This document shows positions 1 through 9,437 of a DNA stretch of 14,972 nt, piece by piece (the stretch's first letter is position 1; the number at the start of each line of letters is the position of its first letter). The position numbers and the translations under genes are program-made. The stretch is from Gammaproteobacteria bacterium (GTDB lineage: Bacteria > Pseudomonadota > Gammaproteobacteria > S144-34): positions 1-14,972 of the forward strand of contig WGBS01000161.1 of NCBI GenBank assembly GCA_015494165.1, in the 5' to 3' direction. Below the pieces are notes generated by a model. That model saw only the letters and a program-made list of their open reading frames with translations. It made no database searches and was not told where the DNA came from.

Positions 1-421
1 GCACCCCCTCGGGCACGCGGAAGTGGAGCGCGGCCAGCGCGCAGCCGGCCACCAGGGTGACAAGGAATCCCGCCCAGCGCAGGGCCAGCACGCGCCAGTC
101 GAGCCCTCCGCCTCCGCGGCCGCGGAAGACCAGCCAGCCCGTGTAGGCGACCATGACCGGGAACAGGTAGGCGAGCCAGCCGAAGGCGGAGAGGAACAGG
201 TCCGCGAACCACGCCCCCACGCGCCCGCCGGCGTTGGCCACCCGCTCCACCTCGGCGGCGTGCGACCAGCCCGGGTCGGCGGGGCTGTAGGTGGCCAGCG
301 CGATCAGCAGGTAGACGGCGACCGCCCCCAGCACGAGGAGCGCGCCTTCGCGCAGGCCGCGCCCGAGCGGGTGGACGCTCAGGGGCTGCGCCTCGAGGCG
401 CCGGGAGGTGGGCCTGGTCAT
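1..421 (-). CDS. ftsK: DNA translocase FtsK, N-terminal membrane part (partial; continues beyond the window)
   Basis: FtsK is a septum-anchored DNA pump that clears and resolves the chromosome terminus during division. Only the first 140 residues are inside the window; the linker and motor domain lie beyond position 1. The translation starts MTRPTSRRLEAQPLSVHPLG and is followed by hydrophobic stretches near residues 27-43, 79-98 and 117-132, the pattern of the four-helix FtsK N-terminal domain. The TYSPADPGWS segment (about residues 46-55), between helix 1 and helix 2, is typical of the family. The ATG at 421-419 has only a weak ribosome-binding site. The gene lies 65 bp downstream of ald on the same strand, next to the trxB locus, as in other gammaproteobacteria. 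SpoIIIE-type naming is possible but less likely given the context. The domain assignment is from recall; the hydrophobic pattern is directly visible. Confidence 0.88.
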   Translation of the reverse strand, partial: MTRPTSRRLEAQPLSVHPLGRGLREGALLVLGAVAVYLLIALATYSPADPGWSHAAEVERVANAGGRVGAWFADLFLSAFGWLAYLFPVMVAYTGWLVFRGRGGGGLDWRVLALRWAGFLVTLVAGCALAALHFRVPEGV

Positions 422-436
422 CGGACGGCTCTACGA

Positions 437-466
437 AACAGCTTCAAGTTGCGTTGGCAACAGCTT
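437..466. repeat. Direct repeat of AACAGCTT in the ald-ftsK spacer
   Basis: The 65-bp spacer between the ald stop and the ftsK start is richer in A+T than its surroundings. It holds two exact copies of AACAGCTT (437-444 and 459-466) whose starts are 22 bp apart, about two helical turns. Between and overlapping them is a small inverted repeat, GTTGC (448-452) and GCAAC (457-461). This could be a regulator site for ftsK or part of a processed transcript, or it could be chance. No LexA-type box (CTGT-N8-ACAG) was found. Confidence 0.4.
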
Positions 467-486
467 AGCACATCAGGGAAAAGCCG

Positions 487-1578
487 CTAGGCAGACCCGG
501 CCGCCGCCGGTGCCGCGGCAAGCTCCTCGCGCAGCGCCGGATGGACGATCTCGCCGCCGGCCACGTTGACCGCCCCGGCGAGCGCCGGATCCTCGCGCCA
601 GTCCGGGCGTGCCAGGCGCCGCACCCAGGGCAGCAGCGCCGCCGAGAGCGCCTGCGTGGCCGAGCGCGGCACCGCCCCCGGCATGTTCGTGACCGCGAAG
701 TGGACCACCGCGTGCTCCACGTAGGTGGGCCGCTCCCAGGTCGTCGGCCGCGTGGTCTCCACGCAGCCGCCCTGGTCCACGGAGACGTCGGCGATGACGC
801 TGCCCGGCCGCATGGCCCGCACCATGGCCTCGCTCACCAGGTGCGGCGTCCGCCGCGCCGGCACCAGCACCGCCCCGACGAGGAGGTCGGCCTCGCGCAC
901 GGCCGCGGCCACGGCGTCCCGGTAGGGATACAGGGCCGTGACGTTGGGGCCGAGCGCGCGCATGGCCTCCAGGCGCTCGGGCTTGCGGTCGAACACCGTC
1001 ACCAGGGCGCCCGTGGCCGCCGCCATGGCCGTGGCCGCGCTTCCCACGGTGCCCGCCCCCAGCACCACGACGTGGCCGCGCTCCGTGCCCGGGAGCCCCC
1101 CGAGCAGCAGCCCTCGCCCGCCCTGCGGCAGGTGCAGCAGGGTCGCCCCCACCTGCACCGCGATCCGCCCCGCCACCTGGCTCATGGGTGCGAGCAGCGG
1201 CAGGCGCCCGTCCACGGCCACCGTCTCGAAGCCGAGCGCGGTCAGCCCGATGGCGCGCAGGCGCCCGGCGAGCTCCGGCATGGCCGCCAGGTGGAGGAAG
1301 CAGAACAGCAGGTGCCCGCGGCGCAGGTGGCGCAGGTCCTCCTCCACCGGCTCCTTCACCTTGACCACCAGCTCCGCGGCGTCGTACAGGGCCGCGGCGT
1401 CGGGGACGAGGCGCGCGCCGGCGGCCTCGTAGGCCGCGTCGGCATAGCCGCTCGCCTCCCCGGCGCCGGACTCGACCAGCACCTCGTGGCCGTCGCGCAC
1501 GAGGTCGCCGCAGGCCTCGGGCACCAGGGCCACGCGGCCCTCCATGGGCTTGCGCTCGCGGGGTATGCCGATGCGCAC
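487..1578 (-). CDS. ald: Alanine dehydrogenase (NAD-dependent)
   Basis: Catalyses L-alanine + NAD+ + H2O = pyruvate + NADH + ammonium in the cytoplasm, usually as a hexamer. The 363-residue product has the normal family length. Expected residues are present: substrate Arg15, catalytic Lys75 in VVKVKEP, catalytic His96 in LFCFLHLA, the nucleotide loop GAGTVG (174-179), and Asp197 in the FDRK segment, which favours NAD over NADP. The signature VDQGG (267-271) and the TNMPGAVPRSAT segment (297-308) separate it from transhydrogenase alpha subunits. I chose the GTG at 1578-1576 because the conserved RIGIPRE N-terminus begins there and a strong purine-rich site (GGAGGAGGAG, 1584-1593) lies just upstream. 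The frame stays open far upstream, but that is antisense to trxB. Small departures from the family are Trp281 where His is common and SAT for TST at 306-308. It lies between ftsK and trxB, an insertion relative to the Pseudomonas order. Confidence 0.94.
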   Translation of the reverse strand: MRIGIPRERKPMEGRVALVPEACGDLVRDGHEVLVESGAGEASGYADAAYEAAGARLVPDAAALYDAAELVVKVKEPVEEDLRHLRRGHLLFCFLHLAAMPELAGRLRAIGLTALGFETVAVDGRLPLLAPMSQVAGRIAVQVGATLLHLPQGGRGLLLGGLPGTERGHVVVLGAGTVGSAATAMAAATGALVTVFDRKPERLEAMRALGPNVTALYPYRDAVAAAVREADLLVGAVLVPARRTPHLVSEAMVRAMRPGSVIADVSVDQGGCVETTRPTTWERPTYVEHAVVHFAVTNMPGAVPRSATQALSAALLPWVRRLARPDWREDPALAGAVNVAGGEIVHPALREELAAAPAAAGSA

Positions 1579-1603
1579 GCGCTCTCCTCCTCCGGCGGTC
1601 GCC

Positions 1604-1632
1604 TTTACCGTGCCGGGGCCGGTCCGTAGTAT
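1604..1632 (+). promoter_or_regulatory. Candidate trxB promoter
   Basis: TTTACC (1604-1609) and TAGTAT (1627-1632) are separated by 17 bp and each matches the sigma-70 consensus at 4 of 6 positions. Transcription would begin near 1639, leaving a leader of about 90 nt before trxB. The leader contains a tight CGGGG/CCCCG hairpin (1645-1656). Found by eye, with no statistical test. Confidence 0.35.
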
Positions 1633-1633
1633 A
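1628..1633 (-). promoter_or_regulatory. Candidate ald -10 element, overlapping the trxB promoter
   Basis: On the minus strand this reads TATACT (5 of 6 matches to TATAAT), placing a start near 1621 and a leader of about 43 nt before the ald GTG. No convincing -35 element lies 16-18 bp upstream. It occupies almost the same bases as the plus-strand -10 at 1627-1632, so the two polymerases could not bind at once. Confidence 0.33.
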
Positions 1634-1731
1634 GGCGGGCCTTTCGGGGCACCCCGACCGGACCGCCAGGCCGCGGGCGGCCGCAGCCGCCCGGGGCCCG
1701 CGTGCGGCCGCCGCGACGGAGGGATTATCGC

Positions 1732-2691
1732 ATGACCGAGACCCGCCACTGCCGCCTCCTCATCCTCGGCTCCGGCCCGGCCGGCTACACCGCGGCCATC
1801 TACGCCGCGCGCGCCAACCTGTCTCCGGTGCTCGTCACGGGCATCGAGCAGGGCGGGCAGCTCATGACCACCACCGAGGTCGAGAACTGGCCCGGCGGCG
1901 AGGAAGGGCTGCAGGGCCCCCAGCTCATGGAGCGCATGCGCGCCCACGCCGAGCGCTGCGGGGCGGAGCTCGTCTTCGACCACATCCAGAAGGCCGACCT
2001 CGGCCAGCGCCCCTTCCGCCTCGAGGGCGACGCCGGGGCCTACACCTGCGACGCGCTCATCATCGCCACGGGCGCCTCGGCCAAGTACCTGGGGCTGCCC
2101 TCGGAGCAGAAGTACCGCGGCCGCGGCGTCTCGGCCTGCGCCACCTGTGACGGCTTCTTCTACCGCGACCAGCCGGTGGCCGTGATCGGCGGCGGCAACA
2201 CCGCCGTCGAGGAGGCGCTCTACCTGGCCAACATCGCCTCGCACGTGACCCTCGTGCACCGGCGCGACGCCCTGCGCGCCGAGAAGATCCTCCAGCAGCG
2301 GCTGTTCCGCCGCGCCGAGGAGGGCAAGGTCACCATCGAGTGGGACCACGTGCTCGAGGAGGTGCTGGGCGACGAGCAGGGCGTGACCGGCATCCGCATC
2401 CGCAACGTCAAGACCGGCGAGACCAAGGACATCCCGGTGCAGGGCGTCTTCATCGCCATCGGCCACCAGCCGAACACCGGCATCTTCGAGGGCCAGCTCG
2501 AGATGGATCACGGCTACATCCGCATCCGCGGCGGGACCGAGGGCGACGCCACCGCGACCAGCGTGCCCGGCGTGTTCGCCGCCGGCGACGTGGCCGACCA
2601 TGTCTACCGCCAGGCCATCACCGCGGCGGGCATGGGCTGCCAAGCGGCCCTGGACGCCGAGCGCTACCTCGACGCCCTGGAGACCTCCTGA
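1732..2691 (+). CDS. trxB: Thioredoxin reductase
   Basis: A cytoplasmic flavoenzyme that passes electrons from NADPH through FAD and a redox disulfide to thioredoxin. The 319-residue length matches the low-molecular-weight bacterial class (E. coli about 320). Visible motifs in order: FAD-binding GSGPAG (13-18), the redox-active CATC (Cys136 and Cys139), the NADPH-binding GGGNTA (153-158) followed by HRR (176-178), which contacts the NADPH phosphate, and the FAD-contacting GVFAAGDV (280-287). I chose the ATG at 1732 because GGAGGG (1718-1723) sits 8 bp upstream and the ten residues encoded before it in the same open frame are not family-like. It is divergent from ald and leads the plus-strand run to aat, bpt and infA. 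A GC hairpin follows the stop, so aat may be only partly co-transcribed. Confidence 0.97.
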   Translation: MTETRHCRLLILGSGPAGYTAAIYAARANLSPVLVTGIEQGGQLMTTTEVENWPGGEEGLQGPQLMERMRAHAERCGAELVFDHIQKADLGQRPFRLEGDAGAYTCDALIIATGASAKYLGLPSEQKYRGRGVSACATCDGFFYRDQPVAVIGGGNTAVEEALYLANIASHVTLVHRRDALRAEKILQQRLFRRAEEGKVTIEWDHVLEEVLGDEQGVTGIRIRNVKTGETKDIPVQGVFIAIGHQPNTGIFEGQLEMDHGYIRIRGGTEGDATATSVPGVFAAGDVADHVYRQAITAAGMGCQAALDAERYLDALETS

Positions 2692-2693
2692 GC

Positions 2694-2722
2694 GCGCCGG
2701 CGCCGGGCGGGCGCGCCGGTGC
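2694..2722 (+). terminator. GC hairpin after trxB (possible terminator or attenuator)
   Basis: Just after the trxB stop, 2694-2703 pairs with 2713-2722 in a 10-bp stem (one G-U pair) around a 9-nt loop. It is followed by TATCCTTG rather than a true U-tract, so full termination is doubtful. A possible extended -10 (TG at 2720-2721, TATCCT at 2723-2728) overlaps its 3' edge and could start a separate aat transcript near 2735. Confidence 0.35.
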
Positions 2723-2781
2723 TATCCTTGTCCGGTGCCGGGGCCGCACCCGCGGCGCCCGGCAGGCGAGCCCGGTCCGAG

Positions 2782-3513
2782 ATGCGCCTTCCCGTCATCC
2801 TCGACCCGCGCGATCCGCACGCGCCCTTCCCGCCCGCGGAGGCGGCCCTGCGTGAGCCCGACGGGCTGCTCGCGATCGGAGGCGACCTCCATCCGCAGCG
2901 GCTGCTGCGCGCCTACCGCGCCGGCATCTTCCCCTGGTACGGCGAGGGCCAGCCCATCCTGTGGTGGTCACCCGACCCGCGCGCGGTGCTGTTCCCGGAG
3001 CGCGTGCACGTCTCGCGCAGCGTGCGGCGCAGGCTGCGCCGCGGCCGCTTCCGCGTGACCGCCGACCGCGACTTCGCCGCGGTGATCGAGGCCTGCGCCA
3101 CCGTCCCGCGCCGCGGCCAGGACGGGACCTGGATCACGCCGGAGATGGCAGCCGCCTACCGCCGCCTCCACGCCCTCGGCCACGCCCACTCGGTCGAGGT
3201 CTGGGACGAGGGCGGTGCGCTCGCGGGCGGCCTCTACGGGGTGGCGATCGGCCGCGTCTTCTTCGGCGAGTCCATGTTCAGCCGCCGCAGCGACGCCTCC
3301 AAGGTGGCGCTCGTCGCGCTCTGCCGTGCGCTCTCGAGCTGGGGCTACGGCCTCGTCGACTGCCAGGTGGCCTCGCCGCACCTGATGCGCATGGGCGCCG
3401 AGCTCCTGCCGCGCCGGCGTTTCCTGGACCTGCTCGAGCGGCTCTGCCCCCAGGCGCCTGCGCCCGGCGCCTGGCGGGAGCTGCCGGCGGCGCCGGAGGT
3501 CCCCGCCGCATGA
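2782..3513 (+). CDS. aat: Leucyl/phenylalanyl-tRNA--protein transferase
   Basis: Transfers leucine or phenylalanine from aminoacyl-tRNA to proteins with N-terminal Arg or Lys, creating a primary destabilising residue read by ClpS. The product is 243 residues; the family is about 230-240. Family motifs are present in order: GIFPWY (48-53), WWSPDPR (61-67), TWITPEM (116-122), a GGLYGVAIG block (149-157), FFGESMFS (160-167) and LVDCQ (191-195). The ATG at 2782 is chosen because MRLPVILDP matches the normal N-terminus; 21 extra in-frame residues upstream look unlike the family. The ribosome-binding site is weak. The stop overlaps the bpt start in an ATGA arrangement (3510-3513), which implies translational coupling of the two transferases. 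The last 20 residues, rich in Pro and Ala, are probably a lineage-specific tail. Confidence 0.96.
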   Translation: MRLPVILDPRDPHAPFPPAEAALREPDGLLAIGGDLHPQRLLRAYRAGIFPWYGEGQPILWWSPDPRAVLFPERVHVSRSVRRRLRRGRFRVTADRDFAAVIEACATVPRRGQDGTWITPEMAAAYRRLHALGHAHSVEVWDEGGALAGGLYGVAIGRVFFGESMFSRRSDASKVALVALCRALSSWGYGLVDCQVASPHLMRMGAELLPRRRFLDLLERLCPQAPAPGAWRELPAAPEVPAA

Positions 3514-4277
3514 CCCGGCGCGAGCCGCGGCACGAGCTCGGCCGGCTCGCCTTCTACGCGAGCCGCGAGCACGCCTGCAGCTACCTGCCGGAGCGGCGCG
3601 CCACCACGCTCTTCGCCGACCCCTCGGCGCAGATGAGCAACCGGCTCTACGACGTGCTCTCCGAGCACGGCTTCCGCCGCAGCGGCAGCTACGTCTACCG
3701 CCCCGCCTGCCGCGGCTGCGCGCGCTGCATCCCGGCGCGCATCCCGGTGGCGGACTTCCGCCCGAGCCGCAGCCAGCGGCGCGTGCTGGCGCGCAACCGT
3801 GACCTGCGCGTGCGGCTGCTGCCGCCGGACTTCCGCGAGGAGCACTTCGCCCTCTACCGCCGCTACCTCGGCAGCCGCCACCGCGGCGGCGGCATGGACG
3901 ACCCCACGCCCGAGCGCTACCTCGAGTTCCTCACCAGCCCGTGGAGCGACACCGCCTTCGTCGAGATGCGGCTGCCGGACGGCGCGCTCGCGGCCGTCGC
4001 CGTCGCCGACCGCATGCCGCGGGGGTGGTCGGCGGTCTACACCTTCTTCGACCCCGCCCTCGCGCGCCGCAGCCTCGGCACCTTCGCCGTGCTGTGGCAG
4101 GTGCGCGCCCTCCAGGCGCTCGGCCTGCCCTGGCTCTACCTGGGATACTGGATCCCGGAATGCCGCAAGATGGCCTACAAGGCGCGCTTCCTGCCGCTCG
4201 AGGTCCAGCGTGAGGGCCGCTGGCGGCGGCTGGAGTCGCCCGCGGCGGTCGAGGCCTTTCTCGCCGGCGAGCGCTAG
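3510..4277 (+). CDS. bpt: Aspartate/glutamate leucyltransferase (Bpt/Ate type)
   Basis: Attaches leucine from Leu-tRNA to proteins beginning with Asp or Glu, making them substrates for ClpS-ClpAP. The bacterial enzyme is related to eukaryotic arginyltransferases. The product is 255 residues, close to the usual length. The N-terminal half holds the conserved cysteines: Cys23 before SYLPERRATTLFADP, and Cys67, Cys70 and Cys73 in CRGCARC. The C-terminal half has the transferase core, including TFFDP (178-182), RSLG (187-190) and GYWIPECRKMAYKARFLPLE (212-231). The ATG at 3510 overlaps the aat stop and is preceded by GGAGG (3495-3499). E. coli lacks this gene, whereas Pseudomonas and Vibrio have it, so here both the Arg/Lys and Asp/Glu branches of the N-degron pathway are encoded together. 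The names ate and bpt are both used. Confidence 0.95.
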   Translation: MTRREPRHELGRLAFYASREHACSYLPERRATTLFADPSAQMSNRLYDVLSEHGFRRSGSYVYRPACRGCARCIPARIPVADFRPSRSQRRVLARNRDLRVRLLPPDFREEHFALYRRYLGSRHRGGGMDDPTPERYLEFLTSPWSDTAFVEMRLPDGALAAVAVADRMPRGWSAVYTFFDPALARRSLGTFAVLWQVRALQALGLPWLYLGYWIPECRKMAYKARFLPLEVQREGRWRRLESPAAVEAFLAGER

Positions 4278-4285
4278 TCCATAAT
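4257..4285 (+). promoter_or_regulatory. Weak candidate infA promoter
   Basis: CATAAT (4280-4285) lies just past the bpt stop and matches the -10 consensus at 5 of 6 positions. The hexamer 17 bp upstream (TTTCTC, 4257-4262) is a poor -35. A start near 4292 would give infA its own short leader beginning almost at the hairpin at 4299-4326. Confidence 0.28.
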
Positions 4286-4298
4286 CTGCCGCCTGCGC

Positions 4299-4326
4299 CG
4301 CGCGGCGCCCGCACGTGCGCCGCGCG
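4299..4326 (+). promoter_or_regulatory. Strong GC hairpin in the bpt-infA spacer (infA leader)
   Basis: CGCGCGGCGC (4299-4308) and GCGCCGCGCG (4317-4326) form a perfect 10-bp stem around an 8-nt loop, 35 bp before the infA start. No U-tract follows. It may stabilise the infA 5' end or separate it from aat-bpt. An intrinsic terminator is less likely, since it would also block read-through into infA. Confidence 0.45.
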
Positions 4327-4361
4327 CCATACGACAGCGGAGGGCGAGAAAAAGGGGTTCC

Positions 4362-4580
4362 ATGGCGAAGGAAGACCACATCGAGATGGAGGGCGAGGTC
4401 ATCGAGACCCTGCCCAACACCATGTTCCGCGTGCGCCTCGACAACGGCCACGTGGTCACCGCCCACATCTCGGGCAAGATGCGCAAGCACTACATCCGCA
4501 TCCTCAAGGGCGACCGCGTCGTCGTCCAGCTCACCCCCTACGACCTCACCAAGGGCCGCATCGTCTACCGCCTCCGCTGA
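4362..4580 (+). CDS. infA: Translation initiation factor IF-1
   Basis: A small OB-fold protein that binds the ribosomal A site and assists IF-2 and IF-3 in forming the initiation complex. The 72-residue product has exactly the usual length and reads as typical IF-1: MAKEDHIEMEGEV at the start, then FRVRLDNGHVV, HISGKMRKHYIRIL (54-end region includes GDRVVVQLTPYDLTKGRI) and a basic end. The ATG at 4362 follows a purine-rich site (AAAGGGG, 4351-4357). It is the last gene of the plus-strand run. Its final 16 bases overlap the end of the convergent membrane-protein gene. The aat/infA/clpA neighbourhood is conserved across gammaproteobacteria, including E. coli. Confidence 0.98.
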   Translation: MAKEDHIEMEGEVIETLPNTMFRVRLDNGHVVTAHISGKMRKHYIRILKGDRVVVQLTPYDLTKGRIVYRLR

Positions 4581-5233
4581 GGGCCCGCCTCGCCGCCCGC
4601 CGGCACCGGCCGCGCGAGCAGGCCCGTGAGGCCGACCCGGATCTCGAAGCGCCCGCGCCCCTCGACCGGCACGAAGACGGCGGAGCCGTATTCCGCGTCG
4701 ACCAGCGGCGCGAGGAAGGCGTGCCGGCGGCGCAGGTCGAAGAGGTCGGGGCCGGAGCGCGGGGCGATGCGGTAGACGGTGCGCGGGGCGCCACGCTCGC
4801 TCGCCAGGTCGCGGTAGCGGCCGCCGATGCGGTCGAGGGCGTAGGCGGTGTGGAGCCCGAGGAGCTGCGCCCACGGCTTCCACTTGAGCACGCGCGCGTC
4901 CACGTAGAGCGCATCGCCCGCGATCTCGTAGGCGGCCGCGCGCCCGTCCGGCAGGCGCACGCGGGCGAGGAAGCGGCGCGGCCCGCGCGGCTCCACGTCC
5001 ACCACCGCCGCCACCTCCTCGCGCGTGAGCGCCCGGTAGCCGTGGGTGCCGAGGGCGAGCATGGCGAGCGTGCCGGAGGCACCCAGAAGGCCCAGCGCCG
5101 CGGCGAGGCCCGCACCGCCGCGCAGCGCGCGCCCGCGGCGCAGGGCGGCCAGCGCCGCCCCGAGCAGCACGAGCGCGGCGGCGGCCGCCGCCGCGGCCGC
5201 CGCGGCCAGCGCGGTGGCGCCCCAGCCGGGCAT
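4565..5233 (-). CDS. Conserved membrane protein of unknown function (two N-terminal helices)
   Basis: A 222-residue product. Residues 7-30 (with an 11-alanine run at 10-20) and about 41-61 are hydrophobic and should form two transmembrane helices with a basic loop (LRRGRALRGG, 31-40) between them. The remaining 160 residues are soluble-looking and contain what I take to be the conserved core: GDALYVDARVLKWKPWAQLL (106-125), GGRYRDLASE (137-146), DLFDLRR (163-169), and LVDAEYGSAVFVPVE (177-191). I recall similar proteins in gammaproteobacteria with no proven role, sometimes mislabelled as efflux pumps; nothing here resembles a transporter. By the positive-inside rule the soluble part would lie outside the membrane, though this is uncertain. 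The ATG at 5233 has AGGA at a good distance upstream. It lies 62 bp downstream of clpA on the same strand. An intact family-like core and codon use suited to this genome argue that it is a real gene. Confidence 0.8.
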   Translation of the reverse strand: MPGWGATALAAAAAAAAAAALVLLGAALAALRRGRALRGGAGLAAALGLLGASGTLAMLALGTHGYRALTREEVAAVVDVEPRGPRRFLARVRLPDGRAAAYEIAGDALYVDARVLKWKPWAQLLGLHTAYALDRIGGRYRDLASERGAPRTVYRIAPRSGPDLFDLRRRHAFLAPLVDAEYGSAVFVPVEGRGRFEIRVGLTGLLARPVPAGGEAGPQRRR

Positions 5234-5271
5234 GGGGGAATCCTAGCCGGCGCGCGGGGATAGAACCGTGA

Positions 5272-5289
5272 CGCGGGCCGCGGCCCGCG
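5272..5289. repeat. 18-bp perfect palindrome just after clpA
   Basis: CGCGGGCCGCGGCCCGCG is a perfect inverted repeat with no loop, starting 6 bp past the clpA stop in the 62-bp gap to the next minus-strand gene. Without a spacer it cannot form an ideal terminator stem, and no T-run follows on either strand. It could slow polymerase or bind a dimeric protein, or be a by-product of extreme GC. Confidence 0.5.
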
Positions 5290-5295
5290 CCGCCC

Positions 5296-7560
<2,265 letters not shown>

Positions 7561-7583
7561 GGCGGGGTCACCTCATCGGGCGC

Positions 7584-7904
7584 TCAGGCCTCCTCCATCG
7601 TGCACAGCAGCGGGTGCTGGTGCCGGCGCGAGTACTCGTTGACCTGGGCGACCTTGGTCTCTGCGATCTCGTAGGTGTAGATGCCGCACACGCCCTTCCC
7701 TCGCGTGTGCACCTGCAGCATGATCTGCGTGGCGCGCGGCCGGCTCATGCCGAAGAACTTCTCCAGCACCCGCACGACGAAGTCCATGGGCGTGTAGTCG
7801 TCGTTGAGCAGCACGACCTTGTACATGCGCGGCGGCTTCAGCCGCGGGCGCGCCTCCTCGACGACCACGCCGTGGTCGATCTGCCGCTTCTCTCGCTCCC
7901 CCAT
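7584..7904 (-). CDS. clpS: ATP-dependent Clp protease adaptor ClpS
   Basis: Recognises N-terminal Leu, Phe, Tyr or Trp and hands the protein to ClpA. The 106-residue product has the same length as E. coli ClpS, which supports the ATG at 7904. It shows a flexible N-terminal tail (about residues 1-25), needed for delivery in known homologues, then LKPPRMYKVVLLNDDYTPMD with the Asn-Asp-Asp pocket residues, a helix with FFGMSRPRATQIMLQVH containing the pocket Met and His, and the end EYSRRHQHPLLCTMEEA. The ribosome-binding site is weak and a -10-like element sits very close to the start codon, so the mRNA may be almost leaderless. It is the first gene of clpS-clpA. Pseudomonas carries cspD between clpS and icd, but this spacer has no such gene. 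Confidence 0.97.
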   Translation of the reverse strand: MGEREKRQIDHGVVVEEARPRLKPPRMYKVVLLNDDYTPMDFVVRVLEKFFGMSRPRATQIMLQVHTRGKGVCGIYTYEIAETKVAQVNEYSRRHQHPLLCTMEEA

Positions 7905-7914
7905 GGCTCATCGG

Positions 7915-7920
7915 ATTCTA
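7915..7920 (-). promoter_or_regulatory. Candidate extended -10 for clpS-clpA
   Basis: Minus-strand TAGAAT (5 of 6 matches) is preceded by TGG, giving an extended -10. A start about 7 bp downstream would fall only around 4 nt before the clpS ATG. No -35 is recognisable, as is tolerated for extended -10 promoters. Confidence 0.4.
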
Positions 7921-7930
7921 CCAGAGTCGG

Positions 7931-7960
7931 GCCGGCGCCCCGGGCCGGGCGGGCGCCGGC
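7931..7960. repeat. 10-bp inverted repeat between icd and clpS
   Basis: GCCGGCGCCC (7931-7940) and GGGCGCCGGC (7951-7960) are perfectly complementary around a 10-nt loop. The spacer 7905-8114 holds no gene on either strand. The hairpin lies just upstream of the putative clpS -10, so it could help insulate clpS from icd transcription. No T-run follows it. Confidence 0.5.
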
Positions 7961-8057
7961 GTCCCGTCCCTGCCCCTACACGTAGCACAGGGCGTGCCAC
8001 CCGCGCAAACCGTTGACCGCGCAGGGGCGGAAAAGTTCGGGGCGGCGCCGGGTGGCA

Positions 8058-8084
8058 AGGGCGCCGACGCCCCGGCGGCGCCCT
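8058..8084 (-). terminator. Hairpin downstream of icd (possible terminator)
   Basis: AGGGCGCCG (8058-8066) and CGGCGCCCT (8076-8084) form a 9-bp stem with a 9-nt loop, about 30 bp past the icd stop. On the minus strand it is followed by TTGCC and, about 20 nt later, a short TTTT. This is a weak intrinsic terminator at best; Rho-dependent ending is equally possible. Confidence 0.3.
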
Positions 8085-8114
8085 GCCGCCGGCCCGCCGC
8101 CGCCCCGGGCCGCC

Positions 8115-9368
<1,254 letters not shown>

Positions 9369-9407
9369 GGGCTCCGCTCCCCCGCGAGGCTCGGCACAGG
9401 GGTGCGG

Positions 9408-9437
9408 ATTCTAGCGCGCGCCACGCGTGCCGGTCAG
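9408..9437 (-). promoter_or_regulatory. Candidate icd promoter
   Basis: On the minus strand CTGACC (9437-9432, 4 of 6 matches) and TAGAAT (9413-9408, 5 of 6) are separated by 18 bp. The predicted start near 9401 gives a leader of about 33 nt before icd. The -35 overlaps the stop codon of the upstream GGDEF/EAL gene. Confidence 0.42.

Noticed and set aside
23..490. 155-residue plus-strand frame at the left edge.
   Set aside because: Antisense of the ftsK N-terminus, whose minus-strand translation shows the right hydrophobic helices.
1579..2643. Extension of the ald reading frame upstream, antisense through most of trxB (718 residues in total).
   Set aside because: The extra residues are the antisense of trxB in a GC-rich genome and resemble no protein; the conserved Ald N-terminus and a strong ribosome-binding site place the start at 1578.
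3345..4883. 512-residue minus-strand frame antisense to bpt and infA.
   Set aside because: Both plus-strand genes are certain and coupled; the antisense translation is low-complexity with no domain.
4565..5233. Reading the membrane protein as an efflux pump.
   Set aside because: Only two hydrophobic segments and 222 residues; no transporter motif.
8013..8041. Plus-strand TTGACC as a -35 element.
   Set aside because: No -10 at 15-19 bp and no plus-strand gene downstream.
7905..8114. Possible small gene (for example cspD) between clpS and icd, where Pseudomonas has one.
   Set aside because: No frame on either strand gives a cold-shock motif; the region consists of GC-rich hairpins.
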